Of a stretch of DNA of 17,002 nt, positions 1 through 7,135 are shown in pieces (position 1 is the first letter of the stretch; each line of letters opens with the position of its first letter). Under the pieces are notes generated by a model. The model worked only from the letters and a program-made list of their open reading frames with translations, had not been told where the DNA came from and did no database searches. Source of the stretch: Anaerolineae bacterium (GTDB lineage Bacteria > Chloroflexota > Anaerolineae > Anaerolineales > Villigracilaceae); assembly GCA_017303735.1 (NCBI GenBank), contig JAFLCF010000094.1, forward strand, positions 1 through 17,002, in the 5' to 3' direction. The translations under genes and the position numbers were made by a program.

Positions 1-184
1 AATTAGACCATTCAGGAATCTGTATTTCTGGCGATATTTTCTCTGGAAGTAGACTCCAAAGTTGGGGATGATACCAGCACAAATCGTGACCTGTGCTATC
101 ACGGTGTTCACGGATTGCTTGTCGGAGTTTAACAACTTCTTTGATTAAATCTTCTTTAGTCATTAACTCTAGGTCAGCGTCCAT
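1..184 (-). CDS. Conserved hypothetical protein, cassette gene, 3' part cut by window edge
   Basis: The ATG is at 182-184 on the minus strand with a GGAG Shine-Dalgarno 7-8 nt upstream, and 61 codons are readable before the left edge. The N-terminus reads MDADLELMTKEDLIKEVVKL, an acidic helix-rich start, followed by RQAIREHRDSTGHDLCWYHP and a segment with LWSLLPEK and a PEWS motif. I recognise this from memory as the start of a short uncharacterised family often met as a cassette or genomic-island ORF, with the H-D-L-C-W-x-H-P and LLPEK motifs conserved. No function is known to me. There is no signal peptide or membrane segment in the visible part. It is the ninth and last cassette of the array within the window. 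Confidence 0.75.
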   Translation of the reverse strand, partial: MDADLELMTKEDLIKEVVKLRQAIREHRDSTGHDLCWYHPQLWSLLPEKISPEIQIPEWSN

Positions 185-212
185 TTTTTTCTCCAAACAT
201 TATGGTGTGTGT

Positions 213-248
213 GATTAGTGCAACTACGGTTTGCAAGACCCGTTAATC
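213..248 (-). repeat. Possible degenerate short attC site
   Basis: A 36-bp imperfect palindrome lies between the stop codon at 266 and the next cassette gene. Its ends GATTA/TAATC pair, and inner segments AAC-GGGT and ACCGTAGTT pair with bulges. It occupies the expected attC position but lacks the conserved core seen in the other sites and is shorter than a usual attC, so this is a positional call. Confidence 0.35.
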
Positions 249-265
249 TATCTTCAAAAACATCA

Positions 266-1567
266 CTATTGGTACCAGAAAAGTATTGGCAAAGAGATTG
301 AAATAAGAATAGCCCAAATCGCATAATAGGGCAAGTAAACTGCAATCCAATTTTCCAATTTTACAAATGGCTCACCTTTCCAAACAAAACGAACATAATT
401 AACGAGAATCCCCAATAGATGAAAAAACACAAGTAAATTTATTCCGAGAATGGCGATTCTGTTTGGTGTTAATCCATATGCATCGCTTACTGTTCTAAAG
501 ACCGATGCGGACAGGGCGATAAAGTCAAGGATGATTGTTGTTAAGGCAAGTCCGATATTGAGATAATCATTTGTGCTTGGTGCCGAGCTCGTATTTCGTT
601 CAGCGATAGTGAAGATCAATAACCCCAGCACAACGATTAGCAAGATGTTCAACGCAACCAGATATTCGCGATCTCCAAATGGATTCTTTTGATAAATGAC
701 CATGATTATTAGGTAGGCGATTGTAGTTATCAAAAATAATGGAGTAAAAATCCTGGCAATTGTTGGGGCTATGTTTAGACGTTTGTCAATTACTTTGTCT
801 AGTAGAAAGGTTGCGATTATAGGTGTGGATACAAGCCCATACATTATTGCATAATCTTCATACCATCCTGATAGTTCATAACCTTTTTCAATAAAACTAA
901 ATAATGCCAAGGTAATGCCAGATAATATTGCTCCACCAATTATTAGGATTGTGGTGTAGATGATGATTTCGCCGTTATACCTAAGGAAGCCCATCCTAGA
1001 AGATATGTTTTTCCATTCTTTTCCAGCAAAAGCAACACCTGTTACTAACCAAAGGAACAATGGAATATGTAGTTCTGCATTTTTTAGTGCGTCGTCAAAA
1101 GCGCCATACTTTTCTGAAAATTCATACCAATATTCGCCGCGACTGGGTAGTAAATTCAGGTAAATTAGCCCCGCTGCTGAAATGAGGAAAACTAATAATA
1201 TAAATTTAGGAGATTTTGTGCGCTGAACAAAATAAGCGATGAGAGGAGCGATAAATACCAACCCCCAGTTTCGAGTGTAAAACCATTGGTCATCTATTGA
1301 AGTGAAATAGTCAGGTAATTTATAAATAGTTCCCGCAATTGCAATTAATAAAAGAAGAATGAGAATATTTTTGGATGACCAAGCAGAAGCACCATGCTTT
1401 TTTTCTGCTTCAAAACTTAATCGTTCTTGCCATACTTGCAAGATAGTTGATTCGGGGTGGTTTGCCATGACAGATGGAAATGCTTTTGAGAATTCATCGG
1501 GATTTTCTCGATAAAGAATTTCCAATTCTTTTGGAGATTCCATTGCTTCAATAATTTTTATTTCCAT
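266..1567 (-). CDS. Multi-pass membrane protein, DUF4153-like
   Basis: This 433-residue protein has a soluble N-terminal stretch of about 65 residues followed by about ten hydrophobic helices, beginning near residue 68 (ILILLLLIAIAG). Near residues 365-372 the motif YGLTPNRI precedes a hydrophobic helix. This resembles the YGLTxNR signature I associate with DUF4153-type integral membrane proteins, whose role is unknown. The start is supported by AGGG about 10 nt upstream of the ATG. It is the largest cassette gene here and is intact. A full-length 10-helix protein is unusual cargo because most cassette ORFs are short. The site at 1600-1684, upstream of its start, belongs to the preceding cassette. 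Function cannot be assigned beyond an integral membrane protein. Confidence 0.8.
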   Translation of the reverse strand: MEIKIIEAMESPKELEILYRENPDEFSKAFPSVMANHPESTILQVWQERLSFEAEKKHGASAWSSKNILILLLLIAIAGTIYKLPDYFTSIDDQWFYTRNWGLVFIAPLIAYFVQRTKSPKFILLVFLISAAGLIYLNLLPSRGEYWYEFSEKYGAFDDALKNAELHIPLFLWLVTGVAFAGKEWKNISSRMGFLRYNGEIIIYTTILIIGGAILSGITLALFSFIEKGYELSGWYEDYAIMYGLVSTPIIATFLLDKVIDKRLNIAPTIARIFTPLFLITTIAYLIIMVIYQKNPFGDREYLVALNILLIVVLGLLIFTIAERNTSSAPSTNDYLNIGLALTTIILDFIALSASVFRTVSDAYGLTPNRIAILGINLLVFFHLLGILVNYVRFVWKGEPFVKLENWIAVYLPYYAIWAILISISLPILFWYQ

Positions 1568-1599
1568 AATATTTTTTCCCTATAATTGATTTTCAAATT

Positions 1600-1684
1600 G
1601 TCCAACGGTTTACATTCCCCGCCCTCTCTCGTGGACCGGGCGAATCTGTCTAACCAGGTAATCTTGCTGTCCGCTTTGCTAGCT
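1600..1684 (-). repeat. attC site A (after the 165-residue gene)
   Basis: The left end carries GTTGGAC on the minus strand, matching GTTRRRY, and the right end carries a degenerate core near GCTAGC. The conserved core lies at 1618-1658, with CGCCC pairing with GGGCG. The right half (CTTGCTGTCCGCTTTGCTAG) closely matches sites D, E and F. Between this site and the stop codon at 1757 lies a further short palindrome, TTGCTAAGCAAGG, that the other sites lack. Confidence 0.72.
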
Positions 1685-1756
1685 TGCTTTTTACTTTGCT
1701 AAGCAAGGTTGCTTAAAATTATTTCACATAATTTTGCCTTTCGCAATACTCAAAAA

Positions 1757-2254
1757 TTAATAAGTCAAATACATGTAATATGCGGTTTTATTTGGAGGGT
1801 AATAACAAAGCGTGATAAGAAGACCGCCATACAGCCCTTCTTCGTAAACATATCTTTCAATGTTTTCTAGTTTTTCTACATCCCACCATTCTGGCGGATA
1901 GGATGACCCAGAGCAAGCACCTTCATCAAGAGATAATTTTCTGCTGGAGACAATCTTTTCCAAATCATTTCTATCTACATAAAAACGAAAGTAATATGTT
2001 ACATCGGGATGAATAATAATGTCATCGAACTCTACATTTAGAATTTCAACACTTTGAGGGATTGGACTTATGATGTGTGCACGGAAGTGATCTTCGTTGG
2101 TTCCGAAAACTTGTGGAGGAAATTTAGCAGTATTCCAACATACCATTGCTATCCACAATGGAAAAGTACATATCCCGACAGTAATTAAAGCACTAAATAA
2201 AAAATCTTTTCTGCTCAGAGTGTATTTGTCTAAATCTTGTTTTTGTGATGACAT
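1757..2254 (-). CDS. Hypothetical membrane-anchored protein, cassette gene
   Basis: The product has 165 residues: a short charged N-terminus, one membrane segment at about residues 18-40 (FLFSALITVGICTFPLWIAM) and then a soluble domain of about 120 residues. The soluble part contains a stretch with HPDVTYYFRFYVDRNDLEKI, a PPEWWDVEK segment and a tyrosine-rich C-terminus (CYYPPNKTAYYMY). That pattern recalls small single-pass proteins of unknown function with a beta-rich extracytoplasmic domain, but I cannot name a family with confidence. Only a weak ribosome site (GGCGGAC) precedes the ATG. The gene begins 10 nt inside the edge of attC site B, as expected for a cassette. Confidence 0.78.
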   Translation of the reverse strand: MSSQKQDLDKYTLSRKDFLFSALITVGICTFPLWIAMVCWNTAKFPPQVFGTNEDHFRAHIISPIPQSVEILNVEFDDIIIHPDVTYYFRFYVDRNDLEKIVSSRKLSLDEGACSGSSYPPEWWDVEKLENIERYVYEEGLYGGLLITLCYYPPNKTAYYMYLTY

Positions 2255-2263
2255 TCGATGTCC

Positions 2264-2405
2264 GCCTTATTAATGACTTGCTTTGTTCTTACCCGCCCTG
2301 TCTCGTGGACCGGGCGAAGCCGTCCAGCCAGAAAAATGACAAGGCGTAGAAAACTGCTTGGGATGTGCGCAGAATCCCCAGCGTCAGGTACACGCGGTGT
2401 TAGGC
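2264..2405 (-). repeat. attC site B (after the HExxH gene), hybrid type
   Basis: The site runs from GCCTAAC (2399-2405, a full RYYYAAC match) to a degenerate ATAAGGC at the other end. The left part (2291-2331) carries the conserved core with CGCCC/GGGCG and TGGAC/GTCCA pairs. The right part (about 2335-2405) is a different sequence, longer and unlike the right halves of sites A, D, E and F. At 142 bp it is the longest site here. A 97-codon ORF that runs across it is a translation of the repeat and is not called. Confidence 0.72.
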
Positions 2406-2410
2406 GGCGT

Positions 2411-3319
2411 TTAGTGTTGTTGAAAATCTGAATAATCAACATTGCAAACAAGCCCATTTGACGAATCACTAAACGCAACTCCAAAGTTTTGCATAAATTC
2501 TTTGATAAATGGAATGCCTTCAATCAACTGATAATTGTTATCTAAATAATTTTGACGAACATAGTCAATCAGTGCGATTGTTCTTTCATTGACAAAATCA
2601 CATTTAGATAGCTCTGACAATGGAAGGTGATTTGGATAACAATCTGAAAGAGAAAAGGAATGGGCTAACACTACAAGGATTTCATCGAACAATGCGCCCA
2701 CTTTAGGCAAGAAAATTGTAATGTCTTGATGTTCTTGTAATTGTTGTATCGATTTTTTAATTTCTTGCATATGATTTGAATCTGTCAGTGCAATAATAAA
2801 GGAAGACGCTTGGCGAATTAATGCTGCTTGCCAAAGTTCACTCTTTACCAGAAACAGCTTGTCGATGACTGAATACGCCTTTCTGTCGGCAATATATTCA
2901 TCGACAAATCTTTCAAGGTTTTTGACATAAATTCTGTCTGATTGAGAATGAATTTCTTCAACCAAAAATTTTGAACTGTTGACTAAATGTATAAGTTCGT
3001 GAATATAAACAAAAGCTCTGGTTTGTATATCTTCGTGTTCGCTATAAAAAAGACGGAATGATAGTACTATACAAAAGCCAGCGGGAGAGTTGATGATTTT
3101 GGCTTGTGCCCTAACTTGGTGTTCGCCAAGATTTCGCACTGATTGATAATTTGGTTTTTCAAGCAACCCATTTACGGCAATATCGAAATCGGCAGGCACA
3201 ATAATTCTATCAATTGTTAGAGTAGGAAAAATTTCAGGGGTTGCACCAAAAAACGACTGCAACTCGGAATTAATCAAATCTCTTTCCTCAGATGTGCCAA
3301 CTTCAACAATGATTTTCAT
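2411..3319 (-). CDS. HExxH zinc-metallopeptidase-like protein, cassette gene
   Basis: This soluble protein of 302 residues contains HELIH at residues 107-111. A DEYIADRKA segment follows, with Glu141 thirty residues after the second His. That arrangement (two His plus a downstream Glu/Asp) fits a gluzincin-type zinc site such as those of ImmA/IrrE-like or other minimal metallopeptidases. The flanking helix RAFVYIHELIHLVNSS is typical of an active-site helix. No signal peptide or membrane segment is seen, so it should act in the cytoplasm. The C-terminal half (about 160-302) is helical and unrecognised, and no helix-turn-helix is visible. The stop codon abuts the GCCTAAC core of attC site B. 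Peptidase activity is an inference from the motif; the substrate is unknown. Confidence 0.75.
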   Translation of the reverse strand: MKIIVEVGTSEERDLINSELQSFFGATPEIFPTLTIDRIIVPADFDIAVNGLLEKPNYQSVRNLGEHQVRAQAKIINSPAGFCIVLSFRLFYSEHEDIQTRAFVYIHELIHLVNSSKFLVEEIHSQSDRIYVKNLERFVDEYIADRKAYSVIDKLFLVKSELWQAALIRQASSFIIALTDSNHMQEIKKSIQQLQEHQDITIFLPKVGALFDEILVVLAHSFSLSDCYPNHLPLSELSKCDFVNERTIALIDYVRQNYLDNNYQLIEGIPFIKEFMQNFGVAFSDSSNGLVCNVDYSDFQQH

Positions 3320-3355
3320 ATCGTCTCACTTCACGAATGTCCTAGCAATTGAGCC

Positions 3356-3430
3356 GCCTTACGGTATGCGTTACCCGCCCTCTCTCGTGGACCGGGCGAA
3401 TCCGTCCAAACAGTAATGTACACGTTGGGT
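3356..3430 (-). repeat. attC site C (after the DUF4870-like gene), hybrid type
   Basis: The right end is ACCCAAC on the minus strand (3424-3430), a full RYYYAAC match placed one base from the stop codon of the upstream gene. The left end is GTAAGGC, one base off GTTRRRY. The conserved core spans 3373-3412. The right half lacks the CTTGCTG...CGCTTTGTTAG block of sites A, D, E and F, making this the shortest core-bearing site (75 bp). Confidence 0.75.
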
Positions 3431-3431
3431 C

Positions 3432-3950
3432 TTAATCACTGGCTATGGCAGCTATTGCGAGGAAGGAACCTACAGCAAAAGCTAAAAAATTTATTAAGAC
3501 GAATACTATCAAAGGGATATATATTATTGACGGTTTCAAACTTACCGTTGGCATAAAGCGTTCAACTTGCTTCCCGATTATCCAATAACGAAAGGACTTA
3601 CCTTGAAAAGTTAGAATAGCACCAATAATTCCGTAAGTAATTAAGATGAAATTTACAATCAAACCGATAGTCACTATTCGATCAATATAGGCAACGAATA
3701 CGGTGGTGGGGATAAAGAAAATACTCCAGTAATCAATAAACCCAATTAGCATAATAAGCATTTGATATATTAAGGCTTGAAGAGATTGAAATGTTAGAAA
3801 ATGCGACTTACTCTTTTGTTTTGCCTGTATTATCCAAATGATGAGTGGCACAAGAAGTCCAATGCGAGGTATCAGAATTGACACATGAGAGAAGGCAGAC
3901 AACAGGCGCTCGCTTTGACTTAGTTGTGATGTGTCAGTGTTGTTAATCAT
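3432..3950 (-). CDS. DUF4870/Tic20-like membrane protein, cassette gene
   Basis: The product has 172 residues with about four hydrophobic helices. The N-terminal third carries a pattern I recognise from DUF4870 proteins: SERLLSAFSHVSILIP, then LLVPLIIWIIQ, a KSHFLTFQSLQAL loop and a second helix. The family is structurally related to Tic20-like four-helix membrane proteins and has no settled function. An AAAGGAT ribosome site lies about 8 nt before the ATG. It is a single-gene cassette flanked by attC sites C and D. DUF4870-type genes are usually chromosomal genes of small size, so capture as a cassette is plausible. Confidence 0.8.
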   Translation of the reverse strand: MINNTDTSQLSQSERLLSAFSHVSILIPRIGLLVPLIIWIIQAKQKSKSHFLTFQSLQALIYQMLIMLIGFIDYWSIFFIPTTVFVAYIDRIVTIGLIVNFILITYGIIGAILTFQGKSFRYWIIGKQVERFMPTVSLKPSIIYIPLIVFVLINFLAFAVGSFLAIAAIASD

Positions 3951-3960
3951 TGATATAAAT

Positions 3961-4049
3961 CCTTTTTACTATTTGGGATACCCGCCCTCTCTCGTGGACC
4001 GGGCGAATCTGTCCAATCAGGTAGTATCTTGCTGTCCGCTTTGTTAGCG
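3961..4049 (-). repeat. attC site D (after the 203-residue gene)
   Basis: Its right end carries GCTAAC (4043-4048) followed on the minus strand by AAAGCGGACAGCAAG, the same half found in site A. The conserved core is at 3979-4021 with intact CGCCC/GGGCG and TGGAC/GTCCA pairs. The left boundary is degenerate and approximate, as no good GTTRRRY is seen there. Confidence 0.68.
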
Positions 4050-4066
4050 TGGTGCTTTGTTCCCAC

Positions 4067-4678
4067 TTAGCCTGCATTTTTTGCAATTGAATCCACTAAT
4101 TCTAACAGGGACTTTGTGCGCCATGGATTCCAAAACATCCCTTTCACATTCAATGTGACAGTACCTGTGCGAGAAATGATCAGGCTTGATTGATACTCAG
4201 GTATGAAACCATCACCACGAAGTGCGTTATAAAGTCTTTCTCTCAATTCTTCAACCATAAGAAGATTGCGTCCAAAATCTCGGGGAGTGCTCTGAACAAT
4301 CAAATTACTATCCCAAGAGTCTCCAAAATAAGTCTTTTGTTTCCTGAACCAAGATGTATTTGGTGTAACTTTGAGCCTTGAACCTGGTTTCGCTCGAGAT
4401 TTAACGCTAATTGCGAGACGGTGCTCCATTGACATTCGATACCCAAGTGTCACATAGCTCTTTACGGATTGAACTCGATCATCTACAACAAGTGCAACCC
4501 CAATGCTGGGAAAGCTATGCGTAAAGCATTTAATGAAGAATTTTTTCACATCAAATTCTAGATTGGCTAGACGTGCAAAAATAACCATGTGCAGAGTTGC
4601 TGATAGACAGATAACAACTCGCCAGAGAGGTACCAATAAGATAACACCAATTATTAGAATCCAATTTTGATTTGACAT
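4067..4678 (-). CDS. Hypothetical protein with N-terminal membrane segment, cassette gene
   Basis: The product has 203 residues. One or two hydrophobic helices lie at the N-terminus (about residues 6-35, WILIIGVILLVPLWRVVICL), and the rest is soluble, basic and probably mixed alpha/beta. I do not recognise a family. The soluble part includes a GVALVVDDRVQSVKSYVTLG strand-like segment and ends in SLLELVDSIAKNAG. No catalytic motif stands out. No convincing Shine-Dalgarno precedes the ATG at 4676-4678; an upstream in-frame alternative is not obvious. The stop codon lies 18 nt from the core site of attC D, consistent with a cassette gene. Confidence 0.72.
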   Translation of the reverse strand: MSNQNWILIIGVILLVPLWRVVICLSATLHMVIFARLANLEFDVKKFFIKCFTHSFPSIGVALVVDDRVQSVKSYVTLGYRMSMEHRLAISVKSRAKPGSRLKVTPNTSWFRKQKTYFGDSWDSNLIVQSTPRDFGRNLLMVEELRERLYNALRGDGFIPEYQSSLIISRTGTVTLNVKGMFWNPWRTKSLLELVDSIAKNAG

Positions 4679-4709
4679 GACATATGAGTTTGATAATTAT
4701 TGCGAAGCC

Positions 4710-4814
4710 GCCCAACAGTTTGCGGCTTGTCCCCGATTGGGGATACCCGCCTTCTCTCGTGGACCAGGCGAATCTGTCCAACCAGATAGTATCTTGCTTC
4801 ACGCTTTGCTAGTT
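4710..4814 (-). repeat. attC site E (after the 221-residue gene), with covarying stem
   Basis: Ends are GTTGGGC on the minus strand at 4710-4716 (full GTTRRRY) and AACTAGC at 4808-4814. In the core, CGCCT (4748-4752) pairs with AGGCG (4766-4770), while sites A-D have CGCCC/GGGCG: both members changed and pairing is kept. TGGAC (4760-4764) pairs with GTCCA (4776-4780). An extra hairpin, CCCC-GATT-GGGG at 4731-4742, and flanking AAGCCG/CGGCTT are unique to this copy. Confidence 0.78.
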
Positions 4815-4834
4815 GGCGTTTTTTTAACAAGCAA

Positions 4835-5500
4835 TTATTGGCAAGGATACCATGTCTTGTCTGTGGATTGGTAACACCATTCATAAGGTTTTTCTGAAGG
4901 CAAGTTTATGCCATAAGTGGTAGTAGGAACAGAGAAATATTGAGATGGTCGAATGGGAGTATTACTATTTATTAGATAGTTACAAGAACTTCCTGTTGAG
5001 CCTTCAAATGACATAGATTTGTTTTGATAATGTGGGTCGTTGGTATCTGAAATAACAAATGCATTGTAAGATTGTCCATCAATGAAAATTTGTATGCTTT
5101 GTATGCATTCACCTGTTGATAAAATATTCAACATTAATGTTTCTGTACCAAATTCATTTCGCCATCCCCAATACGGTCCTGTTTGAAAAATTTGAGCAGG
5201 AACGCTGCTTGCTGATGTTTGAACACCTGGATTAGTTGTTAGCGGATCCAAAATAACCGTTGTTGGCTGGTCATTAAAATTCCTTAATAGCGATGTAGCA
5301 AATATAGCGCTTAGGATAAAACCGATAACTGCCATAACAGATGCTACTAGCCCAATCCACCCACACGAAACACCAGATGACTGGGAGTTTGATGATTTCT
5401 CCTTTATCTTTGCTGCTTCAATAGTGCCAAATGCGCCAATTAATGCTGCAAGAACTGCACCAATTAAACCTATTAGAGCTACAACAATACTATCAGACAT
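4835..5500 (-). CDS. Hypothetical membrane-anchored extracytoplasmic protein, cassette gene
   Basis: The product has 221 residues. A first glycine/alanine-rich hydrophobic helix spans about residues 4-26 (SIVVALIGLIGAVLAALIGA), a charged loop with KIKEK follows, and a second helix lies at about 47-70. A soluble domain of about 145 residues then ends at WCYQSTDKTWYPCQ. The soluble part has several cysteines (near 130, 170 and the C-terminus) that could form disulfides outside the membrane, and is rich in Ser, Thr, Asn and Tyr. I do not recognise the family. A GGGAG ribosome site lies about 8 nt before the ATG, which supports the start. It sits between attC sites E and F as a single-gene cassette. 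Confidence 0.77.
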   Translation of the reverse strand: MSDSIVVALIGLIGAVLAALIGAFGTIEAAKIKEKSSNSQSSGVSCGWIGLVASVMAVIGFILSAIFATSLLRNFNDQPTTVILDPLTTNPGVQTSASSVPAQIFQTGPYWGWRNEFGTETLMLNILSTGECIQSIQIFIDGQSYNAFVISDTNDPHYQNKSMSFEGSTGSSCNYLINSNTPIRPSQYFSVPTTTYGINLPSEKPYEWCYQSTDKTWYPCQ

Positions 5501-5536
5501 AATCTAATCTCCCTTTTTTGTTGATAAGGATTAGCT

Positions 5537-5623
5537 AGCTAACAGTATGCGTTACCCGCCTGGTCTCGTAGATCGGGCGAATCCGTCCAACCAGATAATA
5601 TCTTGCTGCGCGCTTTGTTAGCT
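5537..5623 (-). repeat. attC site F (after the PD-(D/E)XK-like gene)
   Basis: The ends AGCTAAC (5537-5543) and GTTAGCT (5617-5623) are perfect complements, the cleanest terminal pairing in the array. The core at 5553-5594 diverges more than in the other copies: stem one is CGCCT/GGGCG (one wobble pair), and stem two is TAGAT/GTCCA with one mismatch. The right half matches sites A, D and E. Length is 87 bp. Confidence 0.78.
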
Positions 5624-5643
5624 GGCGTTATTATAAAACGTAT

Positions 5644-6216
5644 TTATCCTGAGGAATTACCTACGTTTTCTTTGAAAATATTGTATTTCGTTCTTGTGTA
5701 TTCATCACCAACACGACGAAAATAAGATGATGAAGAAAAACTTATATCCCAACCGCCAAGTAGATTACTTTTGGTAGGTTTGATTTTACGAAAAGTACCT
5801 ACATGGGCTAAACCAGCAAGGCGTAACATACCGATTAGCTGATGCATGTATGTGTTGTCTCTAGTTAATTTACTGTCATTCACTTCAAATACATCTGAAT
5901 ATCCAAGCACAAAAGCGGGATTTGCAATTTTTCCATCAACTTGAAATTTTGATTGAACATAAGAAATGCTTTGCCAAATAAAGCGTGACATCTTTCCTGT
6001 TTCACCTGCAACGCCAAAATGTTTAACTTCAATACCAAACCAAACAGGGTCAAAGCCTGCTTTTATCAAGTGTGGCATGGGGTAAAGCATAAAGTCAATC
6101 ACAACTTTTTTATGATGAAGCAATTCTTCCCCTCTAACGTCTGGATGAATCATAAAATCATCTTTTGCAAGACTGTGAAACTTTATTTTTAAGGCTCTTT
6201 CACCTTCGTCACTCAT
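5644..6216 (-). CDS. Putative PD-(D/E)XK-fold protein, cassette gene
   Basis: This soluble protein of 190 residues has a spacing that fits a PD-(D/E)XK nuclease-like core. A strand with VVIDFML places Asp41, a second strand WFGIEVKHF places Glu63-Val-Lys65, and the following helix carries Gln82 and Tyr86 (WQSISYVQS). An acidic pair, Glu30-Glu31, precedes Asp41. The family resemblance is to small phage or mobile-element proteins with an xDxxx...xExK core followed by a Q...Y helix. I cannot place it in a named family, and nuclease activity is an inference. GAGG lies about 8 nt before the ATG. The start lies 11 nt from the short palindrome 6227-6260. No membrane segment is present. Confidence 0.7.
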   Translation of the reverse strand: MSDEGERALKIKFHSLAKDDFMIHPDVRGEELLHHKKVVIDFMLYPMPHLIKAGFDPVWFGIEVKHFGVAGETGKMSRFIWQSISYVQSKFQVDGKIANPAFVLGYSDVFEVNDSKLTRDNTYMHQLIGMLRLAGLAHVGTFRKIKPTKSNLLGGWDISFSSSSYFRRVGDEYTRTKYNIFKENVGNSSG

Positions 6217-6226
6217 ATTTCCCTCA

Positions 6227-6260
6227 AATTAACACGCGTCGGGTGCACGCTTTGTTAGGT
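6227..6260 (-). repeat. Short attC-like site G (after the Abi_C-like gene)
   Basis: On the minus strand it begins ACCTAAC (6254-6260, full RYYYAAC), continues AAAGCGTGCACCCGACGCG and ends GTGTTAATT. AACA..GCGT pairs with ACGCGTGTT. The first half (TAACAAAGCG) is the same type as sites D and F, but the conserved core is missing, leaving only about 34 bp. It may be a deleted or truncated attC. Confidence 0.6.
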
Positions 6261-6265
6261 GCGGT

Positions 6266-7105
6266 TTACTGACCACTCTTGAGGGCAGCTAACATATATT
6301 CTGCAATTATGCCCATTTGTTGCACTGCCAACTTAGCTTGGACAATGGTAACACTTGGTATCCAAGGTCGTCCATGCCCAGTTCCTTCTTTATTACGAAG
6401 ACCATTCACCGCACAACCAGATTCGTAAAGTGCTCTTTCGACTTTTTTGATAGTAGGTTCCCCAGATTGCGGAGTATTTTGGGGAGTAGCGAAACCGAGT
6501 GCCACAAAAGCTTGACCAAGCAAACCCGGAAAATTCGCTGAAGATGGATAACTTCCCCACTTTTCTACGAGGATATGTGCGGCTGTTGCTTCTAATAAGT
6601 CTTTACCTGTACCAGTGACAAGCGCTGCATCTTCAGCACCACGTTTGGCACGACGCACATATCCCTCTAAAGCGGCTGTGAGTTCAGCACCTTCAAGGTT
6701 ATCAAGTAAAAGTGGAAAAATATCTCCGTCAAAGGTGAGTTCAAAGCCTACAGTCTTAAATGCTGAAATTGCATTTTGAATTGCTTCTTTACCAACAAAA
6801 TTAGAAGAACCATCACGAAACCCGCCACATGCCTTGACGTGTGAGATTAGATTAACTACGAATCTAGCTCCATTATCTGGGGCGTTTTCTAAAGCCCAAC
6901 TTAGTGTAGAGCGAACTCGTTTTGCTTTTCCTACTAACTGTCCCTGAGCTTTCGGATCACCATTTTGTAAATTTGTTCTCTTAATTTCAAATTCAATATC
7001 AGAATGACTTGGCTCACGAGTCTCAACTTGAGCATCATCAACTAGCCGCGAAATGGCAACTATGATTGTATCGGTTAGAGGGGGAGTTGAATTCTTTGTT
7101 GACAT
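6266..7105 (-). CDS. Abi_C (abortive-infection C-terminal, HEPN-like) domain protein, cassette gene
   Basis: The product has 279 residues. The C-terminal half fits the Abi_C pattern from memory: LEGYVRRAKRG at 146-156, a GTGKDLLEATAAHIL helix at 165-179, an NFPGLLGQAFVALG helix at 191-204, and then GLRNKEGTGHGR at 235-246 followed by a long hydrophobic helix. Arg237 and His244 give an R-x6-H arrangement like the RNase motif of HEPN domains. The N-terminal half (about 1-140) is charged, then helical, and unrecognised. Abi_C domains occur in phage-exclusion and other defence proteins; an RNase role for this one is inferred. It is the first cassette from the right end. GATAAT lies 4 nt before the ATG, and no good Shine-Dalgarno is seen. 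Confidence 0.82.
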   Translation of the reverse strand: MSTKNSTPPLTDTIIVAISRLVDDAQVETREPSHSDIEFEIKRTNLQNGDPKAQGQLVGKAKRVRSTLSWALENAPDNGARFVVNLISHVKACGGFRDGSSNFVGKEAIQNAISAFKTVGFELTFDGDIFPLLLDNLEGAELTAALEGYVRRAKRGAEDAALVTGTGKDLLEATAAHILVEKWGSYPSSANFPGLLGQAFVALGFATPQNTPQSGEPTIKKVERALYESGCAVNGLRNKEGTGHGRPWIPSVTIVQAKLAVQQMGIIAEYMLAALKSGQ

Positions 7106-7135
7106 ATTAATTATCCCAATTGTTTATGAAAAGCC

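Noticed and set aside
2230..2523. 97-codon minus-strand ORF
   Set aside because: It runs across attC site B and overlaps the ends of two cassette genes in another frame; its sequence is a translation of the palindrome.
4551..4884. Minus- and plus-strand ORFs of 65-83 codons
   Set aside because: They cross attC site E and have no ribosome site or family pattern.
1600..5623. CRISPR array
   Set aside because: The repeated blocks are imperfect palindromes separated by whole genes of about 0.5-1.3 kb, not by short uniform spacers.
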